NCBI RefSeq assembly: GCF_011064595.1
Contig: NZ_JAALJI010000016.1
Coordinates: 62,001-126,000 of the forward strand
Length of the DNA: 64,000 bases
DNA from: Paludisphaera soli
Lineage (GTDB): Bacteria > Planctomycetota > Planctomycetia > Isosphaerales > Isosphaeraceae
Direction of reading: 5' to 3'
Shown here: in pieces, positions 1 to 8,874 of the stretch
How the letters are laid out: each line of letters begins with the position of its first letter
Numbering within the stretch: position 1 is the stretch's first letter
Position numbers and translations under genes: made by a program
Notes under the pieces: generated by a model
What the model saw: the letters and a program-made list of their open reading frames with translations, nothing else
What the model was told of the DNA's origin: nothing
The model's database searches: none

Positions 1-526
1 CCCCCACCACCAGGTGCACGGCGAAGTCCGCCTGGTGGATCGCCTCGACGTCGTCGCGGCCGTCCAGGCTTGGGCAGAGCGCGACGGCGAGGCGGCGGTT
101 CTCGGCCCGCCGATCCGGCGCGTCGCCGGCGTCGGCCAGGCGGCGGACGATCGCTTCGGCGACCTCGTCGCGCTCCGCGGCGGCCCGCTCGCGCGACTTG
201 CGCCGGAAGCGACGCCATTCGTGCTGCTTCGCCAGGTCGGCGATGATCAGCCTGCGTGCGAAGCCCGCCAGGGGAAAGTCGCGTCCGGCGACGGCCTCCC
301 GCACGGCCCGGCCGAATCGCTCGTTCTGGCCAGGGTTCCGGCCGTACTCATCCCAGTCCAGGTCGGCGAGATCCGTATGGGCGTACGGGACGCCGAACCA
401 CATGCCATAGAGGACGTCGCCGGCCCTGAGCCGGCTCCTCGGGTCGTCGGCGACGAGGTCCATCAGCCAGGCCGACAGGGGGCGGCCTTCGCGTTCGAAC
501 GAGAAGTCGGGGCGGAGCTTCGCCAT
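1..526 (-). CDS. HEAT-type hypothetical protein, paralogue of the upstream gene (3' end outside the window)
   Basis: The frame is open from an ATG at 526 down to the window edge, giving 175 residues without a stop, so this is a 3'-truncated gene. Its ATG shares one base with the TGA of the upstream gene (TGATG), which suggests translational coupling. The N-terminus (RPDFSFEREGRPLSAW, then DLVAD, DLADLDWDEYGR, AVREAV) repeats that of the upstream protein almost residue for residue, while the region after about residue 100 diverges. No signal peptide or membrane segment is visible. By analogy with the paralogue the missing part may be HEAT repeats, but that is inferred. The function is unknown. 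Confidence 0.8.
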   Translation of the reverse strand, partial: MAKLRPDFSFEREGRPLSAWLMDLVADDPRSRLRAGDVLYGMWFGVPYAHTDLADLDWDEYGRNPGQNERFGRAVREAVAGRDFPLAGFARRLIIADLAKQHEWRRFRRKSRERAAAERDEVAEAIVRRLADAGDAPDRRAENRRLAVALCPSLDGRDDVEAIHQADFAVHLVVG

Positions 527-2034
527 CAGTTCGCCTCGCCGGGTGATCGCGATTCGGTTTCGGACTCGCCGCGCAGCGTGAGGATCGCCGCGTCCAGCGG
601 GTCGTTGCGGTCGAAGGGTCTTGGCTCCTCGTCGTCGTAGCCTTCTCTGCGGAGCGTTTCCAGCATCGGGAGGGTCTCGGCGGCGGCGGGGCCGATCGCC
701 GCCAGGACCTCGAAGACGTCGCTCGGCGGCGTGCGGTCCTCGACCGGCGCGCGCAGGCAGGCTTCCAGGAAGCCCAGCAGGCGGGGGAGCGCCGGGGCGG
801 CCTCCGGGCCGAAGGCGGCGAGCGCCTCGCAGATTCGGCTGTGCTCGCCGCGATAGCCGCGATCCGGGTCGTACTCATCAAACGAATCGAGCGCGGCGAC
901 CAGCGCCGGGACGACGCGACTTGCGAAGCCGCGGAAATGCCGCAGGGCGTCGAGGGCGACGCCGCGCTCGTACTGGACGGCGTCGTAGCGACCCCCGAAG
1001 GCGTCCTCCGAGTCGATCCATCGCGGCGGTCGCGGGGCGGCGAGTTCGAGGATCTGGTTCAGGACGTCCTCGCGGTCGCGGCCGAGCGACGCGAGTGCCT
1101 CGATCGCGGCCAGGTTCACGTCGGGCTCCTGCGTCGCCTCCCTGAGTAGGCCGATCGCCGCGTCGAGCCGGCCCGCGAGGGGGGGCCCCGCCCAGGCCAT
1201 GCACTCGGCCGCGCCAACGCGGACCGACCTGGAGCCCGACCGGAGCCGCTCCAGCAAGGCGTCCACCACGCCCGGTTCCTCGCGGCCGATCGAGCCCAGC
1301 GGCCGCGAGCCGTCGAAACCATGACGGTCGGCCTTCGCGTCGAGCCGGGCGAGCAATTCCGAAGCGAAGGACGCGGCCGCGGGGCCGATCCGCTCCAGGG
1401 CGTCGACCGCCTCGCGTTCGGTCGCCTCGTCCTCCAGCATGGCCCGAAGGCCGTCCCGGTCGGCCAGCAGGGCGGAACCCAGCGAACCGAAGACGAAGGC
1501 CGACGACACCCCCGCGGAGTTCATCGCCTCGGATCCGGCGTAAATGTCCTCCTGGGCCTTGCTGTCCCGATCGATGCTCGCGCAGAGCCAGCGCGCGAAG
1601 CGGCGGCCCGCCTGGGCCCGCTCCTCGTCGTCGCCGGCGGCCTGCATGCGGAGGACCAGCCGTTTCAGCCGCTCCTCGGGCTCCTTGTCGAGCTGCGCAC
1701 TCGCCCGGGTGCACCGATCGAGCCAGTCGTGGGTGACCACGATCCGGTGGGCGATCACCCGCTGGACGAACTCGGTTCTCGGGAAATCCGGGGTGTCGAC
1801 CGCCTCGCGTACGGCCTGCCGGAGCCGCTCATCCTGCGCGTCGATCCGACCGTGCTCCTCCCAGTCCAAATCGCTCAGGTCGGCGTGCACGTCGGGGAAG
1901 CCGTGCGACATGGCCTGGATCACCTCGCCCGCCTTCAGTCGGGTCGAAGCCTCGTCGGCGACGAGGTCGAGCATCCAGGCCGACAGGGGCCGGCCTTCGC
2001 GCTCGAACGAGAAGTCGGGGCGGATCTTGGCCAT
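526..2034 (-). CDS. HEAT-repeat hypothetical protein
   Basis: This is a 502-residue cytoplasmic protein with no signal peptide or membrane segment. The N-terminal 170 residues match the downstream paralogue. From about residue 200 the sequence is a series of alpha-helical pairs of HEAT/PBS-lyase type, for example VRVGAAECMAWAG, NLAAIEALASLG, EALAAFGPEAAPALPRLLGF and EVLAAIGPAAAETLPMLETL. HEAT arrays generally form protein-binding scaffolds, and no catalytic motif is seen. It lies 45 bases after the GT4 glycosyltransferase on the same strand and could be read through from the exopolysaccharide operon. Its role there is unknown. The start is the ATG that begins the conserved N-terminal motif. 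Confidence 0.8.
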   Translation of the reverse strand: MAKIRPDFSFEREGRPLSAWMLDLVADEASTRLKAGEVIQAMSHGFPDVHADLSDLDWEEHGRIDAQDERLRQAVREAVDTPDFPRTEFVQRVIAHRIVVTHDWLDRCTRASAQLDKEPEERLKRLVLRMQAAGDDEERAQAGRRFARWLCASIDRDSKAQEDIYAGSEAMNSAGVSSAFVFGSLGSALLADRDGLRAMLEDEATEREAVDALERIGPAAASFASELLARLDAKADRHGFDGSRPLGSIGREEPGVVDALLERLRSGSRSVRVGAAECMAWAGPPLAGRLDAAIGLLREATQEPDVNLAAIEALASLGRDREDVLNQILELAAPRPPRWIDSEDAFGGRYDAVQYERGVALDALRHFRGFASRVVPALVAALDSFDEYDPDRGYRGEHSRICEALAAFGPEAAPALPRLLGFLEACLRAPVEDRTPPSDVFEVLAAIGPAAAETLPMLETLRREGYDDEEPRPFDRNDPLDAAILTLRGESETESRSPGEAN

Positions 2035-2079
2035 GGGACACCTCGCCGGGGCGGGGGCTGCGACGCTTCCGCGTTGCAG

Positions 2080-3378
2080 TCACGCGCCGTCGGGGCGAGG
2101 TTCGCGGGCGAGGCTCGCGCGGATCCGATCCAGGAGCTTGGCGGATTCGGTGATGGCGTCGTGACGCTCGCGGATGCGGGCGGCGCCGCGACGGCCCATG
2201 GCGCCGAGCGTCTCCACCGGGGCGTCGAGCGCCTCGCGCATGGCTTCGGCGAGGGCGTCGACGGACGAGGGCGGCACGAGCCAGCCGTTCTCGCCGGGGC
2301 GGACCAATTCCGGGATGCCGGCGACCCAGGTCGTGATGACCGGCCGGCCCAGGGCCAGGGCCTCCATGATCACGACGGGGAGCCCCTCGGCGAAGCTGGG
2401 GAGGACCATCGCCCGATGGTTCTGGATCAGGTCCTTCACCTCGGGGCCCCCCTTCCAACCGAGGAGGCGGACCGCATCGCCGAGGCCGAGGCGGGCGATG
2501 AGGGCCTCGATCTCGCCCCGGAGGGGGCCGTCGCCGACGATTGTCAGCTCGAAGTCCACTCCTTGAGCCTTGAGCCTCCCGGCCGCCTCGATGAGGATCG
2601 GCAGCCCCTTCTGCTCGGCGAGCCTAGCCACGCAGATGAGCCGGCGCGCGGCCGGCGGCGGCGTGGGCTCGGCGTGCAGGAACGTCGGGTCGAGCCCGCA
2701 GTGGACGATCTGGAGCTTAGGCCACTGGTCGTAGTCGACCCATCGGCTGAGCTGGCTGCGGCCGAACTCGCTGACCGCCACGGCGAACGCCGAGCCCTTC
2801 ACCTTCAGGTCGAGCGCCAGCGCGTGGGGCTTGTCGAACTCCTCCGGCCCGTGCGCCGTGAAGCTGTACGGCGGGCCGCCTAACGTCCGGCAGAGCAGGG
2901 CGACGGTCGTGGAGTTGGTCCCGAAATGCGCGTGGACGTGATCGGCCCTCGCCTCGTCCAGCCAGTCGACCAGCACGCAGGCCTCGGCCACATAGATGAG
3001 ATGGCGGAGCGTCCCCTGGCCCGAGCTTCGGCCGCGACTACCCAGCGCGGCCGCCTGCCGAAGGGCCCGCACGAACCGGCCCGGCCGCGTGAACGCCGAC
3101 CGGGCGAGCGCCTTCGCCAGGCCGAGGGCGCCTTGTTCCAGGACCGCCCGGGTCTTGAGGTCCTCGTCCCGGTCGTCGGGGTCGACGAGGGGGGTGCTCC
3201 AGCGCCGGAGCGTGAAGCGCGAGACGGGCCCGGCCTGGGCCTCGAGCCCGCGGATCTCGCGCCGGATGAAGCTGCCGCTGGTGGTCGGATACGTGTTCAC
3301 GAGATAGGCGACGCGCGGCGGCGCGGCGTCGGGGGCGGCGGCGGGCGCGTCGGCCTCGATCGCTTGGGGCTCATTCAC
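2080..3378 (-). CDS. GT4-family glycosyltransferase, exopolysaccharide type
   Basis: This 432-residue protein has the GT-B layout of family 4 glycosyltransferases, which transfer a sugar from a nucleotide donor to a growing glycan on the cytoplasmic side. The acceptor-side domain starts at about residue 22 (PPRVAYLVNTYPTTSGSFI) and includes HVHAHFGTN and SFTAHGPEEFD. The donor domain has LICVARLAEQKGLPILIEAA, LTIVGDGPLRGEIE and the E-x7-E type segment PSFAEGLPVVIMEALALGRP. The first 20 residues are Ala/Pro-rich and may be a late addition or a misplaced start. It begins 4 bases after the HAD phosphatase stop, so it is the last clear polysaccharide gene of that operon. The sugar and acceptor cannot be told from sequence. 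Confidence 0.88.
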   Translation of the reverse strand: MNEPQAIEADAPAAAPDAAPPRVAYLVNTYPTTSGSFIRREIRGLEAQAGPVSRFTLRRWSTPLVDPDDRDEDLKTRAVLEQGALGLAKALARSAFTRPGRFVRALRQAAALGSRGRSSGQGTLRHLIYVAEACVLVDWLDEARADHVHAHFGTNSTTVALLCRTLGGPPYSFTAHGPEEFDKPHALALDLKVKGSAFAVAVSEFGRSQLSRWVDYDQWPKLQIVHCGLDPTFLHAEPTPPPAARRLICVARLAEQKGLPILIEAAGRLKAQGVDFELTIVGDGPLRGEIEALIARLGLGDAVRLLGWKGGPEVKDLIQNHRAMVLPSFAEGLPVVIMEALALGRPVITTWVAGIPELVRPGENGWLVPPSSVDALAEAMREALDAPVETLGAMGRRGAARIRERHDAITESAKLLDRIRASLAREPRPDGA

Positions 3379-3382
3379 GTTC

Positions 3383-4003
3383 TCAGGGGACCTCCGAGGG
3401 GGCGGCGGCGGCGGGGGCTTCGCGATGCAGGAGGATCAGCGAGGCGGCGGCGGCGAGGTCGGCGGCGGCGAAGACCCGGCCGGGGTCGGCCGCCGTCGGC
3501 AGCTCGGCGAGCGTCGCGTTGGATCCGACGAGGATGCTCCGGCAGCCGGCGTTGAGCCCGGCCAAAACGTCGGTGATCTTGTCGCCCACCATCCAGGAGG
3601 ACTCGAGATCGAGCCCCATCTCGCGGGCGGCGCCCAGGAGCATGCCGGGCGCCGGCTTGCGGTCCGGATCCTCGACCGAGAGGCGATCGCCTCGGGGGGG
3701 GGCGTGGGTGCTGTAGCGGATCGCGTCGAGCGCCGCGCCTTGCTCGGCGAGGAGTCGCTCCAGCTCGTCGTGGATCGCGCCCAGGCGGGCCTCGGTGATG
3801 ATCCCCCTTCCGACGGCCGACTGGTTGGTCGCCAAAACCAGGACGAACCCCGCCCGGCGCAGCACGCCCATCGCCGCGGCCGCGCCGGGCAGCAGGCGGA
3901 TCTCCGCCGGGTCGGCCAGGTAGGGGACGTCGACGATGATCGTATCGTCCCGGTCGAGGAAGACGGCGGGGCGGAGTTCCCGCGAGGGTCGCTCAACGCT
4001 CAC
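3383..4003 (-). CDS. HAD-IIIA hydrolase, GmhB-like (histidinol-P / heptose bisphosphate phosphatase family)
   Basis: This 206-residue protein belongs to the HAD superfamily subclass that contains D-glycero-D-manno-heptose 1,7-bisphosphate 7-phosphatase. Motif I is FLDRDDT, with nucleophile and acid Asp residues. Motif II is VLATNQSAVGRG, the Lys motif is DRKPAPGML, and motif III is GDKITDVLAGLNAG. The Cys/His zinc loop typical of true GmhB is absent: the equivalent stretch reads YSTHAPPRGDR with no cysteine. It overlaps the end of the WecG-type gene by 11 bases and precedes the GT4 gene, so a role in sugar-phosphate supply for the exopolysaccharide is inferred. The exact substrate is uncertain. 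Confidence 0.82.
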   Translation of the reverse strand: MSVERPSRELRPAVFLDRDDTIIVDVPYLADPAEIRLLPGAAAAMGVLRRAGFVLVLATNQSAVGRGIITEARLGAIHDELERLLAEQGAALDAIRYSTHAPPRGDRLSVEDPDRKPAPGMLLGAAREMGLDLESSWMVGDKITDVLAGLNAGCRSILVGSNATLAELPTAADPGRVFAAADLAAAASLILLHREAPAAAAPSEVP

Positions 4004-4826
4004 GGGCGGGGGCCTCGCCGGGGGGGCGGCCGGTGATGCGGAGGGACTCGCGGAGCCGCATCCGGCCGAGGAACGCGGCGTTCCGGGCGTACCGCGAGGT
4101 CAGCCGGCGGGGCTCCTGGAGCATCCGGAAGACCCACTCCAGGCCCGTGCGCTGCATCCATCTCGGCGCGCGGGCGAACCGGCCGGCCGCGAACTCCAGC
4201 GAGGCGCCCACCTGGACGCTCACCGGCACGCCGATCCGGCGGTGGTTCTCGGCGATCCAGCGCTCCCCCTTGGGCTGGCCGAACGCGACCAACAGGATGT
4301 CGGGCCGGGCCTCGCGGATCTGGGCCAGCAGGGCCTCGTGCTCCTCGTCCGAGAGCTTGCGGAACGGGGGGCAGGCGGTGCCGGACACTTGGAGGCCGGG
4401 GTAGCGGGCGGTCAGGCTGGCGGCGGCCTCCTCGGCGACGCCCGGAGGGGCGCCCAGGAAGAACAGCCGCCGCCCCTTCCGCGCCGCGAGTTCGCAGAGG
4501 TGGAAGATCAGGTCCGCGCCGGCGACGCGCTCGGGCAGGGCCGCCGGCCGCTTCCGCGTCGCGCGGACGATCGGCGCCCCGTCGGCGACGATGAACGCGG
4601 CGCCGCGGTTGATCGCGGCGAGATCGGGATGCTCGTGAGTGAGCATCACGTAGTGGAGGTTCGCAGTGATGAAGTACGAGGGCTCGCCGCGCTCGATCAG
4701 AGCGTCGATCGCCGCGACCGATTCGTCCAGCGTCACCGGGGCGAAGGGGACGCCCCAGACCCATACGGCATCGGCCGCGTCCGGGATGGGGCCCGCCTCG
4801 GGCTTCAGGTCCACGTCCACGTTCAC
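3993..4826 (-). CDS. WecG/TagA/CpsF-family glycosyltransferase
   Basis: A 277-residue GT26 family enzyme. Members add a sugar (ManNAcA, ManNAc or glucose, depending on the member) to an undecaprenyl-linked acceptor at the inner membrane. Visible family features are YFITANLHYVMLTHEHPDL near the N-terminus, ADGAPIVRATR, RVAGADLIFHLCELAA, LFFLGAPPGVAEEAA, DILLVAFGQPKGERWI and the C-terminal basic region PRWMQRTGLEWVFRMLQEP. I chose a GTG start at 4826: it overlaps the exosortase stop as GTGA and gives a normal family length. The longer open frame upstream is antisense noise. It sits between the exosortase and the HAD phosphatase in one operon. Confidence 0.85.
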   Translation of the reverse strand: MNVDVDLKPEAGPIPDAADAVWVWGVPFAPVTLDESVAAIDALIERGEPSYFITANLHYVMLTHEHPDLAAINRGAAFIVADGAPIVRATRKRPAALPERVAGADLIFHLCELAARKGRRLFFLGAPPGVAEEAAASLTARYPGLQVSGTACPPFRKLSDEEHEALLAQIREARPDILLVAFGQPKGERWIAENHRRIGVPVSVQVGASLEFAAGRFARAPRWMQRTGLEWVFRMLQEPRRLTSRYARNAAFLGRMRLRESLRITGRPPGEAPARER

Positions 4827-5791
4827 GAACGCCTCTGACGGGTGGCGACCAGGTCGATGGGTCGCGAGGCGGCCTCGGCCTCGGCGTCGTCCACCAGCCA
4901 GGAGAGGATCCACAGCTCCAGGCCCACGAGCACGAGGGCCAGGGGCATCATCAAGAAGCCCGACCAGTCGTGCGACCGCTGCCGGGCCAGCTCGCCCTCC
5001 ATGTAGTAGTAGCACCAGCCGGTGGCGACGATCCGCGCGATGTTGCTGACCAGCGCGATGGGCAGGGCGCTCAGGAGGACGACGACCCGCTTCCATGTGG
5101 GCATCGGGATCAGGATGACCGTCGCCGTGACGGTGGCGGCCAGCGTCATGAGCATGGAGAGGCCGTTGCAGGCCATGGCGACTTCGAGCTGCTGCGGGCC
5201 CCTCGGCGTCGACAGGTTGATCACGTTGCCCGAGGGCACCACCCAGAGCCCGGTGAGCTGGAGCACGAAGCAGCTCCCTGCCGTGGCGATCCGCTGCAGC
5301 GGCAGCGAGACCGTCATGTTGAGCGACGGCGGCAGCGGCAGCATGAAGACGAGGAAGGCGATCGCCGGCCAGGCCCGCGAGAACAGGGCGGGGCCCCCCA
5401 GGGCGTAGACCACGCAGGCCGCGACGGGGATCAGGGTCGCCGTCTCGACCCAGTTCATCCCCCGCTCGTACGCGGCCGCCCGGGCCGCGAGGAGGAGGCC
5501 CAGCAGCGCCCAGGTCCCCCAGGAGGCGTGGTAGGGGGCCCATGCGTAGGGGCGGTCCACGAGCCGCCGCCAGAGGATGACACCCGCGATCGGCAGGACC
5601 AGGAACCCGTGCGAGTAGTTGGGCTCGTTGTTCCAGATCGTGACCAGCGAGAGCACGTTCGGGGCGTAGGCGAAGGCCAGCAGGCCCGCGCCCAGCAGCG
5701 CCGCCGGCAGCCAGGGCAGGTCCCGGCCCGACGCCGGCCCGGCGGGGCGGGAGGGGTCCGCCGGGGGGTTGTACATGGGGAGTTCGGACAA
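4823..5791 (-). CDS. Exosortase (EpsH/Xrt family transpeptidase)
   Basis: A 322-residue integral membrane protein with about eight hydrophobic segments starting near residue 28. Exosortases cleave the C-terminal sorting signal (PEP-CTERM or relatives) of exported proteins. The conserved residues are in place: Cys208 in ACNGLS, Arg253 in SNIARI, and His274 in HDWSG, each at a membrane boundary as expected. The N-terminal NNEPNYSHGFLVLPI matches the family 'SHG' region. It is followed directly by the WecG-type gene (GTGA overlap) and preceded by the Wzz/BY-kinase 102 bases away. The planctomycete exosortase class (XrtU-like) is my guess for the subtype. No PEP-CTERM substrate gene is visible in the window. 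Confidence 0.9.
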   Translation of the reverse strand: MSELPMYNPPADPSRPAGPASGRDLPWLPAALLGAGLLAFAYAPNVLSLVTIWNNEPNYSHGFLVLPIAGVILWRRLVDRPYAWAPYHASWGTWALLGLLLAARAAAYERGMNWVETATLIPVAACVVYALGGPALFSRAWPAIAFLVFMLPLPPSLNMTVSLPLQRIATAGSCFVLQLTGLWVVPSGNVINLSTPRGPQQLEVAMACNGLSMLMTLAATVTATVILIPMPTWKRVVVLLSALPIALVSNIARIVATGWCYYYMEGELARQRSHDWSGFLMMPLALVLVGLELWILSWLVDDAEAEAASRPIDLVATRQRRS

Positions 5792-5893
5792 AGGAGTCCC
5801 CTTCGATGGGCGGCTTCAAGGTGGTGGAATCGAATCGGGAAGGCGGCGGGCGTCGGCCGCGATCCCCTCGGGGAAATCCTAGGTCGCGTCCGA

Positions 5894-8275
5894 TCAGCCG
5901 GTGGAGGCCGGGTCGGGCGTGGCGCCCCCGGGCCGGCTGTAGGTGTAGCGGCCGTAGTACGAGTCCGAGGTCCGCATCCCGTTGATCACCGTCCCCAAGA
6001 CGGGGATCCCGGCCAGGTCGAGCTGGCGGCGGGCCCGCTCCACCTGGGGCGCCCGGCTGACGTCGTACCGCGAAGCCAGGACGACGCCGTCGGTCCAGCG
6101 GCCCATGATCAGGGCGTCGGGGACCGGCAGGATCGGCGGGGTGTCGATGATGATCAGGTCGTAGAGCTGCCGGAGCCGGGCGATCAGCATCCCGAAGGCC
6201 CGCCCCTGGAAGACCCGGCTGGTGTCCGAGGTCGGGGTCCCGGCGCTCAGAAGGTGGAACGTCCCCCCCTGGACCGGGATGGCCAGGTCCTCGACGTTCA
6301 GCTCCTCGTTGGTCATCAAGTCGCTCAGGCCGGGCCCGTCGGCCACGTCGAGCAGCGTGCTGAGGGCGCCGCGGCGGAGGTCGGCGTCGATCAGCAGGGT
6401 CGAGTGGCCAGAGTGGCCGCAGCGGGCCGCGAGTTGGGCCGCCAGCGTCGTCTTCCCCTCGCCGCCGACGGCGCTGCTGATCAGCACGCAACGCCCCAGG
6501 CCGACCTCGGGATGGTCGCCGCAGACGGCGAACCGCAGGTGGTCCAGGCGCTGGATGAAGCGGTCGATCTGGTCGTCGTCGCCGGGCGCCCCCAGCCGCC
6601 GCTGAGAGCGACTCATGGGGATCGGCGGCAGGGCGTAGACCTCGGACTGGACCCGGGTCGAGAGCGAGTCGGGATCCCCCACCCGCTCGGCCCGGACCTC
6701 CAGCAGCGAGAAAATCCCCAGCACCAGCACCAGGATCCCCATCGGGGCCGCCGCCATGAGCTTGAGCCGCTTGCTGGACGACGGCGCCGAGGGTACTTTC
6801 GCGGGGTCCACCAGGGTCACCCGGACCATGCCACGGTCTGTCCGGAACTTCAAATCCTCGAGCCGGCGTCGGACAATCTGCTCGTTCGCTGTATAGCTGT
6901 CGATCTGCGCCTGCAGACGCTGCGCCTTGAAGGTGTCCGAATTCGAATTCTTGGTCTCGCCCTCGGCCTGCGCCAGCACGTCGACCAGGCTCTTCTGCTT
7001 GGTTTCCAGCGATTCCACCTCGGCGCGTAGCTCTTGAATCGACCGCGAAGTGCCTTCGACGCCCACGGGCGTCGGCGCTTGGCCGTCGGCCATCGCGAGG
7101 ATGTCGTCCCGGATCGAGGCGTACCGGTTCTTCCAGAGTTCGTGGTGCTGATCCTGGAGCTTCTTCAGCTGGGCCTCGTGGGCCCGCTTCGAGGGATCGT
7201 TCGCCTTGCGGGCGTTCTTCTCGACGTGCGAGAGCCGGTCCTGAACCGAAAGAATCTCGTCGCGGAGGTCGGCCACCCCCGGGTCGGCGAGGAACACGGC
7301 CTTGATGCGCTCGGCCAGCTCGGCCTCGGACAGGGCCGGGACGCCAGCTGCGACCTCGGTCGCGCCGCCCTCCTGGAAGTCGGCCGTGCGCTGCTCCAGG
7401 AGGGTCTTGGCCTCGAAGAGCTGGACGCGGATTTCCAGCAGCTTGTCCTTATATTTCCGGTACTGCTCGATCGAGACGTCGCTCAGGCTCAGGTCCCTCA
7501 GCGCCTCCTCGGTCACGCCCACCCCCTTCGTCGCGGCCTCGACCGGTGCTTGCAGGTCCTTGACGGAGACCGTTCCCAGGTCCATCAGCTTGGCCAGCTC
7601 GACGGTCTTCTTCTCCCGCTCGTTGTCCAGCAACGTCAGGTAGTCCTCCATCTTCTTGAGCAGGTCTTTGTCGCCGGACGTAGACTGACGGGCCTGAAAT
7701 TCTAAGTAAGCCGCGACCACGGCTCTGACGATCGCGGCGGCGGACTGGGCCTCGTTCAACTCCAGGGAGACCTGGATGAAGTACGTGTTCCTCGGGTTGA
7801 ACACCGACAACCGTTCTTTGAGATCCGTGCGGGGCGACTGCGATTCCTTCACGAAGGGGAGTTCGGAGACTTCACCAAGGGCGTCGTCCAGCACCTGGTC
7901 GCTTTTCACCGAAGCGATTTCGGTCTCGATGTTCCGCTCGATCGATGAGGCGTTGCTGCTCCCGTTGCCGAATAGCTCCGGCTGTGTGGGGTCTACCCGG
8001 ATCGTGCTATACGCGACGTAGGTCGGCTTCACTAGGGTGTAGATGAGGTACACCAGGGGGGCGGACGCCAGCAGCCAGAGGCCCAGGATCTTCCACCAGT
8101 TCCGGAGCAGGCCCCGGAGGATGCTGGTCGGGTTGACCTGCATCGTCGGCGCGCCCGCCGTCGCCAGCTCGCGCGAGCCGCCCCCGAAGCTCGGCGCGAC
8201 GCGGGCGGGGGCCGCGAACCCGGGCCAGGGCGACCGAGCCGGCAATGTCGAATCGTGCCTGTCGGAAGTGTCCAT
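5894..8275 (-). CDS. Wzz/BY-kinase: polysaccharide chain-length protein fused to tyrosine autokinase
   Basis: This 793-residue protein is the polymerase copolysaccharide type that controls chain length and export of exopolysaccharide. A Wzz domain begins near residue 50 with a membrane segment at about 63-85. A long periplasmic coiled coil fills about 150-490, a second membrane segment lies near 510-535, and a cytoplasmic kinase makes up the last 200 residues. Kinase motifs are Walker A VGGEGKTT, Walker A' LLIDADLRRG and Walker B LIIIDTPP. A C-terminal tyrosine cluster (SDSYYGRYTYSRP) is the usual autophosphorylation tail. It is the first gene of the minus-strand exopolysaccharide operon and faces a 599-base region that should hold its promoter. 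Confidence 0.92.
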   Translation of the reverse strand: MDTSDRHDSTLPARSPWPGFAAPARVAPSFGGGSRELATAGAPTMQVNPTSILRGLLRNWWKILGLWLLASAPLVYLIYTLVKPTYVAYSTIRVDPTQPELFGNGSSNASSIERNIETEIASVKSDQVLDDALGEVSELPFVKESQSPRTDLKERLSVFNPRNTYFIQVSLELNEAQSAAAIVRAVVAAYLEFQARQSTSGDKDLLKKMEDYLTLLDNEREKKTVELAKLMDLGTVSVKDLQAPVEAATKGVGVTEEALRDLSLSDVSIEQYRKYKDKLLEIRVQLFEAKTLLEQRTADFQEGGATEVAAGVPALSEAELAERIKAVFLADPGVADLRDEILSVQDRLSHVEKNARKANDPSKRAHEAQLKKLQDQHHELWKNRYASIRDDILAMADGQAPTPVGVEGTSRSIQELRAEVESLETKQKSLVDVLAQAEGETKNSNSDTFKAQRLQAQIDSYTANEQIVRRRLEDLKFRTDRGMVRVTLVDPAKVPSAPSSSKRLKLMAAAPMGILVLVLGIFSLLEVRAERVGDPDSLSTRVQSEVYALPPIPMSRSQRRLGAPGDDDQIDRFIQRLDHLRFAVCGDHPEVGLGRCVLISSAVGGEGKTTLAAQLAARCGHSGHSTLLIDADLRRGALSTLLDVADGPGLSDLMTNEELNVEDLAIPVQGGTFHLLSAGTPTSDTSRVFQGRAFGMLIARLRQLYDLIIIDTPPILPVPDALIMGRWTDGVVLASRYDVSRAPQVERARRQLDLAGIPVLGTVINGMRTSDSYYGRYTYSRPGGATPDPASTG

Positions 8276-8874
8276 CTGGTGGTTCTCAAGGGTGGTGAGG
8301 TCGCGGAAAGCCGCGCTCGACGTGGTCGCTCCGCCCGGCCGGTCGAGGCGACCGACGTGGTCCCCGAGGGGCTCAGGGCCGCCGTCGGATCCTGCGGCCG
8401 ATCCGCCGCGCCTTGGGACCGTCCATCGTGAAACTGTAATCCAATGCGTTCGAGGCCGTCAAACGAAATCCAGGTGTTCGATTGCACACGCCTCCGCCTG
8501 GATGCGTGCTGGCGAATTTCTTCAAAAATCTAGCTTTCCCAACCTGGCTAAGTTCTCAGGGCGATGGAATTTCCAAGCCTGGCCCGTATGATTACGGTAT
8601 GAGGGCCTGGCGTGTCATGGCGTTGCCGGGAAACGACGAACGGCTGCCGACCGGCGGGCGAAACGCGCGATCTTTCGGCCTCTGCGGCGGTGATTCGCCC
8701 CGATTGAGGATTTGCGGGCTACATTTGCGGTGAACCGGCCGATCGACCTCCTAGGAGGCTCGTCGCGCGGGGCGACCGACAGGGCGACCCGCCACGGCTC
8801 ACGTCCGACGCGATCCACTCGACCCGGCGGGGCGTGCGGCCCTCGGGTCCCAAGAATTGGGAAGGAGCGACGCC
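8276..8874. promoter_or_regulatory. Long divergent intergenic region upstream of the Wzz/BY-kinase operon
   Basis: This 599-base stretch separates the minus-strand kinase operon from a small plus-strand membrane protein gene. I see no convincing gene in it. The part from about 8505 to 8610 is clearly more AT-rich than its surroundings (for example TTCTTCAAAAATCTAGC). That fits a promoter region for the kinase operon with an untranslated leader of more than 200 bases. I looked for a sigma-54 GG-N10-GC signal of good quality here and found none. No strong terminator hairpin was recognised. Promoter assignment is inferred from position and base composition only. Confidence 0.4.

Noticed and set aside
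3993-6491. An 832-residue open frame on the minus strand spanning several genes
   Set aside because: Only the last 277 codons are the real WecG-type gene. The rest runs antisense or out of frame through the exosortase and kinase genes and is Arg/Pro-rich shadow coding typical of high GC.
8700-8760. A GG-N10-GC match upstream of the Wzz/BY-kinase gene (minus strand, near 8725-8740)
   Set aside because: It lacks most of the extended sigma-54 consensus and lies more than 400 bases from the gene; such matches are expected by chance in GC-rich DNA.
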